Shown here: piece by piece, positions 26,796-36,775 of the stretch
Layout of the letters: each line of letters begins with the position of its first letter
How positions within the stretch are numbered: position 1 is the first letter of the stretch
NCBI RefSeq assembly: GCF_016889705.1
Contig: NZ_CP069526.1
Coordinates: 4,588,001 to 4,652,000, forward strand
Source of the DNA: Amycolatopsis sp. FDAARGOS 1241
GTDB lineage: Bacteria > Actinomycetota > Actinomycetes > Mycobacteriales > Pseudonocardiaceae
Length of the DNA: 64,000 nucleotides
Direction of reading: 5' to 3'
Notes under the pieces: model-generated
What the model saw: the letters and a program-made list of their open reading frames with translations, nothing else
Databases searched by the model: none
Told to the model about the DNA's origin: nothing
Translations under genes and position numbers: made by a program

Positions 26796-28241
26796 CTAGC
26801 CGGACACGCCCGGGGTGGTGGTCTCCTCACGGGCGCGCCGGACCGCGTCCGTGGCACCCTCGGCAGGCACGGTCACGGGACGCAGCGAGCCGTCCGCGGT
26901 GGCCGGCAGGCGGCGCTGAATCCGTCCCAGCGCCATGAGCAGCGTCATCATCGCCAGTGGGAACACGGCGAAGACGAAGAAGGTGCCCTGGGCGTTCAGG
27001 CCGTGGTCCAGCAGCACGCCCGCCAGCCACGGGCCGAGCATCGCGCCGAGCTTGGACACCGAGGTGGCCCAGCCGGCGCCGTTGGCGCGGATCGCGGGGC
27101 GGTAGAAGATGCCCGAGACGCTGATGACGCCGCCGTGGCCACCGATGATGAACACGTTGGACAGCAGCAGCACGACCACGTACGCGAGCGCCGACAGGTG
27201 CACGAACCCGATCACGAGCAGGCACGGCACCGCCAGCAGCGGCATGTACGCGATCGCTCCGGCTCCGCGGTGGTCGATGAACCGGCCGATCAGGACCTGC
27301 CCCAGCGCGCCCGCGGCCGACGTGCCCGCGGCGAGCGTGGCGGCCGCCGAGACGCTGAAACCGATCTGCTCGTTGAGGATCGGCCCCCAGAACGTCAGGT
27401 AGAACACGACCGTCGCCGAGCAGAAGTAGGAGGCCCAGACCAGGAGGGTGATCACCGCCAGCCGGCCGCGGAACAGGGTCGGCGGGGTGAACTGCTTGCG
27501 CTCGGTGACCTCCGTACCGGCGACGTACCTCGCGTCGGCCGGCAGGGAGATGCCGGGCCGCACGCGCCGCAGGATGCGCCCGATCCGCTCCGGCGCGAGG
27601 CCCTTCTGCGCCAGGAACTTCACCGACTCCGGCAGTACCAGCACCACCGCGACCAGCACGACCAGCGACGCGGCGCCGCCCACCAGGAACACTGACTGCC
27701 AGCCGAAATGCGGGATCAGCAGGTTCGACAGCGGTCCGCCCGACGCGCTGCCGATGCTGTAGCCGACCATCACGATCACCACGGACGTCGACCGCAGCCG
27801 GATCGGCGCGAACTCGCTGACCAGAGCCCACACCGGCGGCAGCGCGCCGCCGACGAACAACCCGGTGAGCAGGCGCAGCAGCACCAGCTGCGGGTAGTCC
27901 TGGGCGAAGGCGACCAGGACCATGAAGATCCCGAACCCGGTCACCGAGACGACGATGGCGGGCTTGCGCCCGACCCGGTCACCCAGGTAACCGATCACGA
28001 TCCCGCCCAGGAGCGTCCCGACGACACCGACCGTCCCGAGGGTGCCGAGTTCGGTGTTGGTCAAGTGGTACGACTGTTTCAGATACCGCCCCGCGAACGA
28101 GATGACTTGCAGGTCGAAGCCGTCCAGAAACGCGACCAGCCACGACACGGAGAAGAGCGCGGTCCAGAATCGCCCTGCTTTGTGGTTTTCGATCAGGGGG
28201 AGCACGTCGACGGTAGGTCTGCTCGTCGTCGAATTCGACAA
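26796..28241 (-). CDS. AAHS-type MFS transporter, probably for an aromatic acid
   Basis: 481 residues, twelve helices. The aromatic acid:H+ symporter mark is the acidic helix-1 motif AFLDGFDLQVISFAG, followed by GYLGDRVGRKPAI in the loop between helices 2 and 3. Relatives are PcaK and VanK. The start is TTG at 28241: AAAGGAG lies six bases upstream and no ATG or GTG nearby is equally well placed. It is downstream of a LysR gene and the O-demethylase gene on the same strand, which supports uptake of a methoxylated benzoate such as vanillate (inference). Confidence 0.87.
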   Translation of the reverse strand: MSNSTTSRPTVDVLPLIENHKAGRFWTALFSVSWLVAFLDGFDLQVISFAGRYLKQSYHLTNTELGTLGTVGVVGTLLGGIVIGYLGDRVGRKPAIVVSVTGFGIFMVLVAFAQDYPQLVLLRLLTGLFVGGALPPVWALVSEFAPIRLRSTSVVIVMVGYSIGSASGGPLSNLLIPHFGWQSVFLVGGAASLVVLVAVVLVLPESVKFLAQKGLAPERIGRILRRVRPGISLPADARYVAGTEVTERKQFTPPTLFRGRLAVITLLVWASYFCSATVVFYLTFWGPILNEQIGFSVSAAATLAAGTSAAGALGQVLIGRFIDHRGAGAIAYMPLLAVPCLLVIGFVHLSALAYVVVLLLSNVFIIGGHGGVISVSGIFYRPAIRANGAGWATSVSKLGAMLGPWLAGVLLDHGLNAQGTFFVFAVFPLAMMTLLMALGRIQRRLPATADGSLRPVTVPAEGATDAVRRAREETTTPGVSG

Positions 28242-28307
28242 GGCACACTCCTTTGTGCGCTGGGGCCAGTGTGCTTCACCACGTTTCGCAGATAGCCAGT
28301 ATGTGGC

Positions 28308-29318
28308 TCACTGAGTGGAGTCAGGTAATAAATCGTCTGCACCCGGCGCATAACCGCCGTGAATGCGCCGTTCGGGCTCACGGAGGCCGGCCGCGGCCTC
28401 TTCGACCACGGAGCGCAGCCACGTGTGCGTCGGTTCCTCGGTGTTCTTGCGGTGCCACCACAGTATTTCGACGATCGGCGGCGCGTCGCCCGGGTACGGC
28501 AGGATGCGCAGATCGCCGCGATCGGCGAACTGCACGGCGAGCCGGTGCTGCATCACCGCGACCCGGTCCGTGCCCGCCACGAAGTACGGGGTGGCCTGGT
28601 AGCTGTCCACCCGCACGGCGACCTGCGGCTGCGTGGACAGCTGAGCGAGCACGGGCGCGAGCGGCGAACTCGCCGGGTACCCGTCGTCGGGGTGGTTGGG
28701 GATGACCCACGGCATCCGCTCCAGGTCGGCAAGCCGCGGCCGGTCCCCCACCGGGTTGTCAGCCGCGACCACACAGGACCAGTGATCGCGGAACAATTCC
28801 TGGCCGCGGATTTCGTCGACTTTGAACGCGGACTTCGGCGCGGAAATGATCACGTCTATTCCGCGAAGGGTTTCCGGCAAATCCGCGGGCAGCTCGCCTT
28901 TGGCCACTTTCACGCTCAACCGCGCGCGGGGTGCTGCCGCGTGGAGTGCGCGCGAGAGCGGTTCACCGAACGCGGCGAGAACGTAGTCGTTGGTCAAGAC
29001 GGTGAATTCACGCTCGGTGTCTTCAGGGTGGAATTCCGGTTCGGGTGAAAAGAGCCGTTCGACGCTCAGGTACACCGGTTCTATTTCGACGGCCAGCCGC
29101 TCCCCCAGCGGCGAGAGGACGAACCCCGAGCGCGTGCGTTCGAGCAGGTCGTCGCCGAAGTGCCGGCGCAGCCGCGCCAGTGCGGCGCTGGCCGCGGGCT
29201 GGGTCACGCCGACCCGCTGGGCCGCCCGGGTCACGTTCTGCTCGCGCAGCAGCTCCCGCAGGATGACGAGCAGGTTCAGGTCGATGTTCGCGAGGAAGGC
29301 GTCGCCCCGCCGGGTCAC
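28308..29318 (-). CDS. LysR-family transcriptional regulator
   Basis: 336 residues. The N-terminal winged HTH (LLVILRELLREQNVTRAAQRVGVTQPAASAALARLRRHFGDDL in outline) is followed by a periplasmic-binding-like effector domain. NodD/LinR-like features such as DLNLL and FGDDLLERT are present. LysR proteins normally need an aromatic or other small-acid inducer. GTG 29318 is the start. It sits between the transporter and the O-demethylase and is the obvious regulator for the divergent region at 30976-31297. Confidence 0.9.
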   Translation of the reverse strand: MTRRGDAFLANIDLNLLVILRELLREQNVTRAAQRVGVTQPAASAALARLRRHFGDDLLERTRSGFVLSPLGERLAVEIEPVYLSVERLFSPEPEFHPEDTEREFTVLTNDYVLAAFGEPLSRALHAAAPRARLSVKVAKGELPADLPETLRGIDVIISAPKSAFKVDEIRGQELFRDHWSCVVAADNPVGDRPRLADLERMPWVIPNHPDDGYPASSPLAPVLAQLSTQPQVAVRVDSYQATPYFVAGTDRVAVMQHRLAVQFADRGDLRILPYPGDAPPIVEILWWHRKNTEEPTHTWLRSVVEEAAAGLREPERRIHGGYAPGADDLLPDSTQ

Positions 29319-29571
29319 AGCCGATCACCACCGCCCGGTCACGAGCGGCGCGCAACCACCCGGGACCGGCGGCCACGGAGGCGCCGCTGGCATGCGTCCA
29401 CGCGACCCTCCTCGTGGTTCGGCCGGCTCCGGCACCCGGTGGCAGTCTCGTCGTCACGGTCGCCGTCCCGGGGAGGAGGACGGCCCCGCACACCGTACTA
29501 CGCGCGGGCCCGGCGGGCGGCGCGGCGAAGGCGCGGTCCGGGCGCGGGGACGCGGTGCGGGCACGGCGGCC
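29319..29571. other. intergenic region upstream of the LysR gene
   Basis: About 250 bases of GC-rich DNA between the O-demethylase stop and the LysR start. I see no gene, and no convincing promoter or hairpin. Confidence 0.3.
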
Positions 29572-31297
<1,726 letters not shown>

Positions 31298-32179
31298 ATG
31301 ACCACCCCGCAGGAGGTCGCCGGCTCGCAGCGACGGCGACCGAGTCCGGCCGAGCTGGTCCGGACCATGAGCTACGAGGTGATGCCGTTTCGCGGCACCG
31401 AGCAGAACGTGCTCGAGCACGTGCCCCCGACCGTGCCGCTGACGGTCACCGTCACGGAGGCGAAGGGCCTCGAGCCGACGGTGGACCTGGCCGAACGCCT
31501 GCAGCGGCACGGTTACCAGGTCGCTCCGCACCTGCCCGCCCGCCAGTTCACCGATCGCGGCCACGTCGCCGAAGTGGTGGCTCGCCTGGGCGAGGCCAGG
31601 GTGCGGTCGGTGTTCGTCATCGGGGGTGACGCGCCGAAGCCGGGGGGCGAGTTCCCGGACGCGTACGCCCTGTTGCGGGCGATGGCCGACGTCGGCCACC
31701 CCTTCACCGAGGTCGGCATCGGCGGTTACCCGGAGGGGCACGCGAACATCCCGGCCGCCGCGCTCGACGAGGCTTTGCGGGCGAAGGCTCCGTTCGCGAC
31801 CCGCATCATCACCCAGATCTGCTTCGACGCGGGCGTCACCGGCGCGTGGTCGGCGGGGATCGCCGCCGCCGGGATCGACCTGCCCGTCCACATCGGACTA
31901 CCGGGTCCGGTGAACCGCCAGAAGCTCGTGCGGATCTCGGCCGGGATCGGGCTGGGCCAGTCGGCTCGGTTCCTGCGCAAGCAGCAGAATCTGCTGTGGC
32001 GGTTGCTGTTGCCGCACGGCTACGAACCGACGAAGCTCGCCCTGCGGCTCGCCGCCGAGGCGCCGCGCGGCGGCGCCATCGGCGGCCTGCACGTATTCAC
32101 GTTCAACGAACTCGCGAAGACCGAGGCGTGGCGCCGGGAGCTGCTCGCGCGGCTCGACGCGAAGGACGTCCGCGCGTGA
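31298..32179 (+). CDS. metF: methylenetetrahydrofolate reductase-like protein
   Basis: 293 residues, the usual bacterial MetF size. The TIM-barrel start SYEVMPFRGT corresponds to the family's conserved N-terminus, followed by LTVTVTEAKGLEPTVDLAERL, VFVIGGDAPKPGGEF and GIGGYPEGHANI, the last being the FAD-binding region of MTHFRs. It interconverts 5-methyl-THF and 5,10-methylene-THF. Beside a THF-dependent O-demethylase it most likely runs in the oxidative direction, as proposed for metF next to ligM in SYK-6. Its TGA overlaps the purU GTG. Confidence 0.85.
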   Translation: MTTPQEVAGSQRRRPSPAELVRTMSYEVMPFRGTEQNVLEHVPPTVPLTVTVTEAKGLEPTVDLAERLQRHGYQVAPHLPARQFTDRGHVAEVVARLGEARVRSVFVIGGDAPKPGGEFPDAYALLRAMADVGHPFTEVGIGGYPEGHANIPAAALDEALRAKAPFATRIITQICFDAGVTGAWSAGIAAAGIDLPVHIGLPGPVNRQKLVRISAGIGLGQSARFLRKQQNLLWRLLLPHGYEPTKLALRLAAEAPRGGAIGGLHVFTFNELAKTEAWRRELLARLDAKDVRA

Positions 32180-33048
32180 GCGGGCCAGACCACGACGAGG
32201 ACTACGGGCGCCTGATCGTGCAAGGCGCGGACCGGCCGGGCATCGTGGCGACCGTGTCCGGCGTGCTGACCGAGCAGGGCGCCAACATCGTCTCGCTCGA
32301 CCAATCGAGCAGCGATCCGTCCGGCGGCCGGTTCTTCCAGCGCACGGTCTTCCACCTCGCGGATCTGCCCACCCGGGCGGCGGGCCTGAACGCGGCGCTC
32401 GAGGCGCGTCTGGGCGAGCAGCTGGGACTGGAGTTCCGGCTGGTCGAGGCGCGCCGGCGCAAGCGGGTCGCGATCCTCGTCTCCCGCGCGGACCACTGCC
32501 TGCTCGACCTGCTGTGGCGCCAGCGCCGCGACGAGGTGCACATGACGGTGCCGATGGTCGTCTCGAACCACCCGGACCTCGGCGACGACGTGCGTGGCTT
32601 CGACATCCCGTTCTTCCACGTGCCGGTGGCCAAGGAGGACAAGTCGGCCGCGGAGAAGGAGCAGCTGAACCTCCTCAAGGGCAATGTGGACCTCGTGGTG
32701 CTGGCGAGGTACATGCAGATCCTGTCCGGTGACTTCCTCGCCGAGGTCGGCGCGCCGGTGATCAACATCCACCACTCGTTCCTGCCGGCGTTCATCGGCG
32801 CCGGTCCGTACCAGCGGGCGAAGGAGCGCGGCGTGAAGCTCGTCGGCGCGACCGCGCACTACGTCACCGAAGACCTCGACGAAGGGCCGATCATCGAACA
32901 GGACGTGATCCGCGTCTCGCACCGCGACTCCGTCGCCGACCTGCAGCGCAAAGGGGCGGACGTCGAACGCCTCGTGCTCTCGCGGGCGGTCGCCTGGCAC
33001 TGCGACGACCGCGTCGTCCGTGACGGCGCCACGACGGTGGTGTTCTAG
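32176..33048 (+). CDS. purU: formyltetrahydrofolate deformylase
   Basis: 290 residues. An N-terminal ACT domain (GADRPGIVATVSGVLTEQGANI) is followed by the formyltransferase domain with the catalytic triad Asn197, His199 (INIHHSFLPAF) and Asp235 (DLDEGPI). It hydrolyses 10-formyl-THF to formate and THF. Its position between metF and ligA suggests it regenerates free THF for the demethylase, a role played by formyl-THF ligase (LigH) in SYK-6. The GTG start overlaps the metF stop. Confidence 0.92.
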   Translation: MSGPDHDEDYGRLIVQGADRPGIVATVSGVLTEQGANIVSLDQSSSDPSGGRFFQRTVFHLADLPTRAAGLNAALEARLGEQLGLEFRLVEARRRKRVAILVSRADHCLLDLLWRQRRDEVHMTVPMVVSNHPDLGDDVRGFDIPFFHVPVAKEDKSAAEKEQLNLLKGNVDLVVLARYMQILSGDFLAEVGAPVINIHHSFLPAFIGAGPYQRAKERGVKLVGATAHYVTEDLDEGPIIEQDVIRVSHRDSVADLQRKGADVERLVLSRAVAWHCDDRVVRDGATTVVF

Positions 33049-33069
33049 CGGCACCGGGAAGGAGCAACG

Positions 33070-33414
33070 ATGACGAAAGCCCGCGACGACTACCTGCTCG
33101 ACCTCGGCGCGAGCCGGCGGGGATACGCGCTGAACAAGATGTGCCTGTCGCTCAAGGACGAACGCAACCGCCGGCGGTTCTCCGCCGACGAGTCCGCCTA
33201 CTGCGACGAGTTCGGCCTGTCGCCGGAGCAGAAGAAGGCGATCCTCGAGCGGGACTGGACCGGGATGCTCGAACTCGGCGGGTCCGTGTTCTACACCTAC
33301 AAGCTGGCCATGCTGGACGGGAAGTCCATGCAGTACCTCGGAGGGGTGTTCACCGGCATGACGGCCGAGGAGTTCGCCGAGGCGATGCGCTCGGGAGGGC
33401 GGAACCTTGGCTAG
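33070..33414 (+). CDS. ligA: protocatechuate 4,5-dioxygenase-type alpha subunit
   Basis: 114 residues. The whole protein matches the small LigA-type helical subunit: GYALNKMCLSL, FSADESAYCDEFGLSPEQKKA and a final GMTAEEFAEAMRSGGR. It has no active site of its own and caps the LigB active site. ATG 33070 follows GGAAGGAGC. The stop TAG lies inside the start region of ligB (eight-base overlap), so subunits are made together. True substrate may be protocatechuate, gallate or 3-O-methylgallate. Confidence 0.92.
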   Translation: MTKARDDYLLDLGASRRGYALNKMCLSLKDERNRRRFSADESAYCDEFGLSPEQKKAILERDWTGMLELGGSVFYTYKLAMLDGKSMQYLGGVFTGMTAEEFAEAMRSGGRNLG

Positions 33415-34261
33415 GGTTACCTGGGGCCTCGCGACGTCGCACGTGCCGTCGATCGGCGCGGCGATGGACACCGGCAAAACCGCCGAGCCGTACTGGAAAC
33501 CGCTGTTCGACGGCTACGCCCCGGCCCGGGAGTGGATGGCGGCGCACCGGCCAGACGTCGCGGTGATCGTCTACAACGACCACGCCAACGCCCTCGACCT
33601 CGACTTGGTGCCGACCTTCGCGATCGGCACCGCCGAGTCCTACGAGGTGGCCGACGAAGGCTGGGGACGCCGGCCCGTGCCGCCGGTCGCCGGCGCGCCG
33701 GAGCTGAGTGAGCACCTGGTCCGCAGGCTGATCGACGACTCCTTCGACATCGCGACCTTCCACCGCCTCGACGTCGACCACGGCCTCACCGTGCCGCTGT
33801 CGGTGTACTGCCCGGACCCGGGCGAGCAGTGGCCGTGCGCGGTGGTGCCGGTCCTCGTCAACGTGATCCAGCACCCGCAGCCCACGGCCGCGCGCTGCTA
33901 CGCGCTCGGCCAGGCGATCGGGCGGGCGATCGAGTCGTTCCCGCGGGAGCTCGACGTCGCGGTGTTCGGCACCGGCGGCATGTCGCACCAGCTGGCCGGC
34001 GCCCGCGCGGGGTTGATCAACACCCCGTTCGACCGCATGTTCCTGCGGAAGATCGAGGACGATCCGGAGGCGCTCGCGCGGCTCACGCGCGAGGAGTACA
34101 TCGCGCAGGCCGGTACGGAGGGCGTCGAGCTGATCATGTGGCTGGTGATGCGGGGCGCGATGAGCGAGCGGATCACGCGGATCCACGACACCTACCACGT
34201 GCCGGCGTCCAACACCGCGGCCGCGCTGGCGCTGTTCGAGAACGGAGACGCACCCGCATGA
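33407..34261 (+). CDS. ligB: protocatechuate 4,5-dioxygenase-type beta (catalytic) subunit
   Basis: 284 residues. The extradiol class III active site is intact: Fe(II) ligands His12 (TSHVPSIG), His59 (NDHANAL) and Glu241 (GVELIMW), plus the catalytic bases His125 and His194 (GGMSHQLAG). These positions closely match SYK-6 LigB. With LigA it opens an aromatic diol next to the hydroxyl pair using O2. The start is TTG at 33407, set by the overlap with ligA. The downstream 4,5-pathway genes (ligC, I, J, K) are not adjacent. Confidence 0.93.
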   Translation: MARVTWGLATSHVPSIGAAMDTGKTAEPYWKPLFDGYAPAREWMAAHRPDVAVIVYNDHANALDLDLVPTFAIGTAESYEVADEGWGRRPVPPVAGAPELSEHLVRRLIDDSFDIATFHRLDVDHGLTVPLSVYCPDPGEQWPCAVVPVLVNVIQHPQPTAARCYALGQAIGRAIESFPRELDVAVFGTGGMSHQLAGARAGLINTPFDRMFLRKIEDDPEALARLTREEYIAQAGTEGVELIMWLVMRGAMSERITRIHDTYHVPASNTAAALALFENGDAPA

Positions 34262-34965
34262 CCGCGTTCGTCCTGCTGCACGGAGCGTGGCACGGCGGCT
34301 GGGCCTGGCAGCGGGTTGTTCCCGGGCTGCGCGCCGCCGGTCACGAGGTCTTCGCGCCGACGCTGACCGGGCTCAGCGACCGCGCGCACCTGCTCTCCCC
34401 CGCCGTCGGGCTCGGCACGCACGTCCAGGACGTCGTGGGCCTGCTCGAGGCGCACGACCTGCGCAACGTCGTGCTGGTCGGGCACAGCTACGCCGGGCAG
34501 GTCGTCACGGGCGTCGCCGACCGGGTCCCGGACCGGCTCGGCAAGCGCGTGTACCTCGACGCGTTCGCCGGGGGCGACGGCGAGGCCGCGATCGACCTGC
34601 TGCCGGAGCAGGTGGCCGGGCACTACCGCGAATCGGTGGCCGGTCCCGGGTTCGGCTGGCTGATCCCGGTGCGGTCGCTGACCGTGCTGGGGGTGACGGA
34701 CGAGACCGACCTGGCTTGGCTCGGCCCGCGCCTGACGCCGCACCCGTGGCTCACCTACACCGAACCACTGCGGCTCACCGGCGCGGGCGAGGGTGTGCCG
34801 GCCGCGTTCGTCGAGTGCACCGACTGGATGCGGGTGTTCCGCCCCCACGCGCAGCGGGCCGCTGCGCGTGGCTGGCCGGTGCACGAGATCACCACCGGGC
34901 ACGAAGCGATGGTGACCGCGCCCGGCGAGCTCGCGGACGTCCTGCTCACGATCGCCCAGTCGTAG
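34258..34965 (+). CDS. alpha/beta hydrolase (EstC/salicylate-esterase-like)
   Basis: 235 residues. It begins FVLLHGAWHGGWAWQ with the nucleophile elbow GHSYAG (Ser), and the C-terminal base His in TTGHEAMVTAPGELA. It is related in architecture to the hydrolase at 6589-7323. Such proteins hydrolyse small aromatic esters or lactones; here it could act before ring cleavage (freeing an aromatic acid from an ester) or on the ring-cleavage lactone. The ATG overlaps the ligB stop (ATGA). Confidence 0.87.
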   Translation: MTAFVLLHGAWHGGWAWQRVVPGLRAAGHEVFAPTLTGLSDRAHLLSPAVGLGTHVQDVVGLLEAHDLRNVVLVGHSYAGQVVTGVADRVPDRLGKRVYLDAFAGGDGEAAIDLLPEQVAGHYRESVAGPGFGWLIPVRSLTVLGVTDETDLAWLGPRLTPHPWLTYTEPLRLTGAGEGVPAAFVECTDWMRVFRPHAQRAAARGWPVHEITTGHEAMVTAPGELADVLLTIAQS

Positions 34966-34981
34966 CCCGAGCGGAGGAATA

Positions 34982-35257
34982 ATGGAATTCCTGGTCCGCA
35001 CCGAGAACCTGCTGCCTCCCGAGACCTCGGACGAGACCCGCGAGCGCCTGCGCGCGGCCGAACGCGAGCGCGCGCAGCAGCTGCGCGCTGCCGGGACGCT
35101 CAAACGGCTCTGGCGCGTTCCGGGCCGCAACGCGACCGTCGGGCTGTACGAAGCCGAAGATCCGGCCGTCCTGCACGAAGCCCTGACTTCGCTGCCGATG
35201 TGGAAGTGGATGGACGTGCGGGTCGAGGCACTCGCCACGCACCCGCAGGAACGCTGA
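34982..35257 (+). CDS. muconolactone delta-isomerase-family protein
   Basis: 91 residues, the size of CatC. The start MEFLVRTENLLP and the following AEREREQ-like helix, then LKRLWRVPGRNATVGLYEAED and LTSLPMWKWMDVRVEALATHP, agree with the family. CatC isomerises muconolactone in the catechol ortho pathway, but no catA or catB is present here. It may isomerise a product of the extradiol route instead. GGAGG sits just before ATG 34982. It is the last gene of the metF-ligAB unit. Confidence 0.82.
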   Translation: MEFLVRTENLLPPETSDETRERLRAAERERAQQLRAAGTLKRLWRVPGRNATVGLYEAEDPAVLHEALTSLPMWKWMDVRVEALATHPQER

Positions 35258-35270
35258 CCCGAAGCAGGCA

Positions 35271-35294
35271 AAAGCCCGCCGCGAGCCGGGCTTT
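35271..35294 (+). terminator. hairpin after the ligAB operon
   Basis: AAAGCCCG and CGGGCTTT form a perfect 8-base stem with an 8-base loop, 13 bases after the stop of the isomerase-like gene. It ends in CTTT without a longer T run. Confidence 0.65.
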
Positions 35295-35540
35295 CCGTCG
35301 TCGCCGACCTGGTGAAGACCGCCGGTGCCGCCCGGTCGGCGACAAGAACTTCCCGCTCCTGCGCCACCTCGCCGACGCCCTGTCGTGCCCCCTCATCGTG
35401 GGCGGCACCACCGGCGTGGGCCGGAGGACCTCTTCGCGCCACCGGAGCACCGACGCCGGCCGGAAGCGCCGCGTCGAGACCAGCGCAGACCCCCACAACG
35501 AGCGGTGTGAACACGCCGTGCGGCGATCCCTCTTGTCCAG
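35295..35540 (+). other. short decayed coding stretch
   Basis: No intact gene. One plus-strand frame contains VGDKNFPLLRHLADALSCPL (about 35335-35394), which looks like part of the C-terminal FAD-domain region of an electron-transfer-flavoprotein alpha subunit. It has no start, no flanking domain and ends in other frames. I treat it as a possible gene fragment at the junction between the catabolic and copper regions. Confidence 0.25.
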
Positions 35541-35585
35541 ATACCCCGTAGGGGTGTATCTGTATCGGTACCCCCAGGGGGTACC
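35541..35585 (+). promoter_or_regulatory. two CsoR-like copper operators
   Basis: ATACCCC-GTA-GGGGTGTAT (35541-35559) and GGTACCCCC-A-GGGGGTACC (35567-35585, a perfect 19-base palindrome) lie 8-26 bases apart in front of copZ. Such G-tract/C-tract dyads flanked by TA are the known form of CsoR-family operators. Copper-bound CsoR releases the site, which would switch on the copZ-copA unit. No csoR gene is in the window. Confidence 0.75.
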
Positions 35586-35601
35586 AAGGAGGGAACGCGT
35601 C

Positions 35602-35808
35602 ATGATTGCCACCACCTACACCGTCAGCGGGATGACCTGCTCGCACTGCGTCACCTCGGTCAGCGAAGAGGTCGGCGCGATCGCGGGCGTCACCGGCGTC
35701 GTGATCGACCTGCCCACCGGAGCCGTGACCGTCACCAGTGCCGGACCGCTCGCGCGGGCGCAGGTCCGCGCCGCCGTCGAGGAAGCCGGTTACCAGCTCG
35801 CCGGCTAG
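35602..35808 (+). CDS. copZ: copper chaperone, heavy-metal-associated domain
   Basis: 68 residues, a single HMA domain with the Cu(I)-binding motif GMTCSHCV at about 10-17. It carries Cu(I) in the cytoplasm to the exporter CopA. AAGGAGGG sits just ahead of ATG 35602. It is the first gene after the CsoR-like operators and precedes a copper-binding exported protein and copA. Confidence 0.92.
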   Translation: MIATTYTVSGMTCSHCVTSVSEEVGAIAGVTGVVIDLPTGAVTVTSAGPLARAQVRAAVEEAGYQLAG

Positions 35809-35835
35809 GCCGGAACCACCAACGAAGGAGGAGCG

Positions 35836-36758
35836 ATGCGTACGACAGCACGGCTCGCGGTGTTCGGCGGAGTGCTCGTCCTGCTCGCCGCCGGCGGTTT
35901 CGCCGTGGGGCACGCGGCCGGCCCGGTTCCGGTGGCGACCAGCGAGAACGACGAGCACGCCGGCATGACCGAGGCCGCGCCGCAGGACCACGCGGCCATG
36001 GCCATGGCGGCCGACCTGCCGGGTGGGCTCGCCTCGAGCCGGGACGGCTACACGTTTTCGGTCCCCGATCGGATGCCGGAACCGGGCCGGTTCTCGTTCA
36101 CCATCACCGGACCGAACGGCAAGCCTGTGACCAAGTTCGACGTCGAGCACGAAAAGCGGTTGCACCTGATCGTGGTCCGCCGCGACACGGCGGGCTTCCA
36201 GCACGTCCACCCCGAGATGGCACCGGACGGCACGTGGCGCGTGCCGCTCACGCTGCCCGCGGCCGGTTCCTACCGCGCGTTCGCCGACTTCGCCCCGACC
36301 GGGGGCAAGCCGATGACCCTGGGTACCGATCTCTCGGTCGCCGGGGACTACCGGCCCGCGACATTCGCGCCCAGCCGCACGGCCCTGGTCGACGGGTACC
36401 AGGTCGAGCTCACCGGCGAGCTGGCACCGGTACGACGTCGCCACTCACCCTGACCGTCAGCCACGGCGGCAAACCGGTCACCGACCTGCAGCCTTATCTT
36501 GGCGCGTACGGGCACTTGGTCGCGCTGCGCGAAGGCGACCTCGCATACCTGCACGTCCACCCCGACGGTGCACCCGGCGACGGGAAGACACCCGCCGGCC
36601 CCCCGGTGAAGTTCGCCGCCGCGGTGCCGAGCGCGGGGACCTACCGGCTGTTCCTCGACTTCCGCCACCACGGCGTGGTGCGGACCGCCGACTTCACGCT
36701 CACCACGGCCGGCACGCCCGCGCCGGCCGACGCCCACCGCGACGACCACGGCCACTGA
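35836..36758 (+). pseudogene. exported copper-operon protein, frameshifted
   Basis: Two frames together give one protein of about 305 residues. The first part (35836-36453) begins with a signal/anchor (LAVFGGVLVLLAAGGFAVGHAAG), a Met/His-rich stretch (DHAAMAMA) and a domain ending in FQHVHPEM. The reading frame then breaks near 36425-36445; the second part continues in another frame with [30 protein letters not shown] and a His-rich tail (DAHRDDHGH). The shift corresponds to one missing base. There is no slippery site. It may be a real lesion or a sequencing error. The repeated HVHP motif suggests extracytoplasmic copper binding. Confidence 0.75.
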
Positions 36759-36775
36759 CCGAGACAGGAGACGAC

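Noticed and set aside
35335..35394. Intact electron-transfer-flavoprotein alpha gene
   Set aside because: Only about 20 residues resemble the family, without start, flanking domains or a beta subunit; kept only as a possible fragment.
34192..36444. 750-residue minus-strand frame over the hydrolase and copper genes
   Set aside because: It runs opposite to several confidently identified genes and its translation is Arg/His/Gly-rich without domains, as expected for a GC-rich shadow frame.
36425..36445. Programmed -1 frameshift in the copper protein gene
   Set aside because: No slippery heptamer or downstream pseudoknot was seen; a single-base deletion or sequencing error is simpler.
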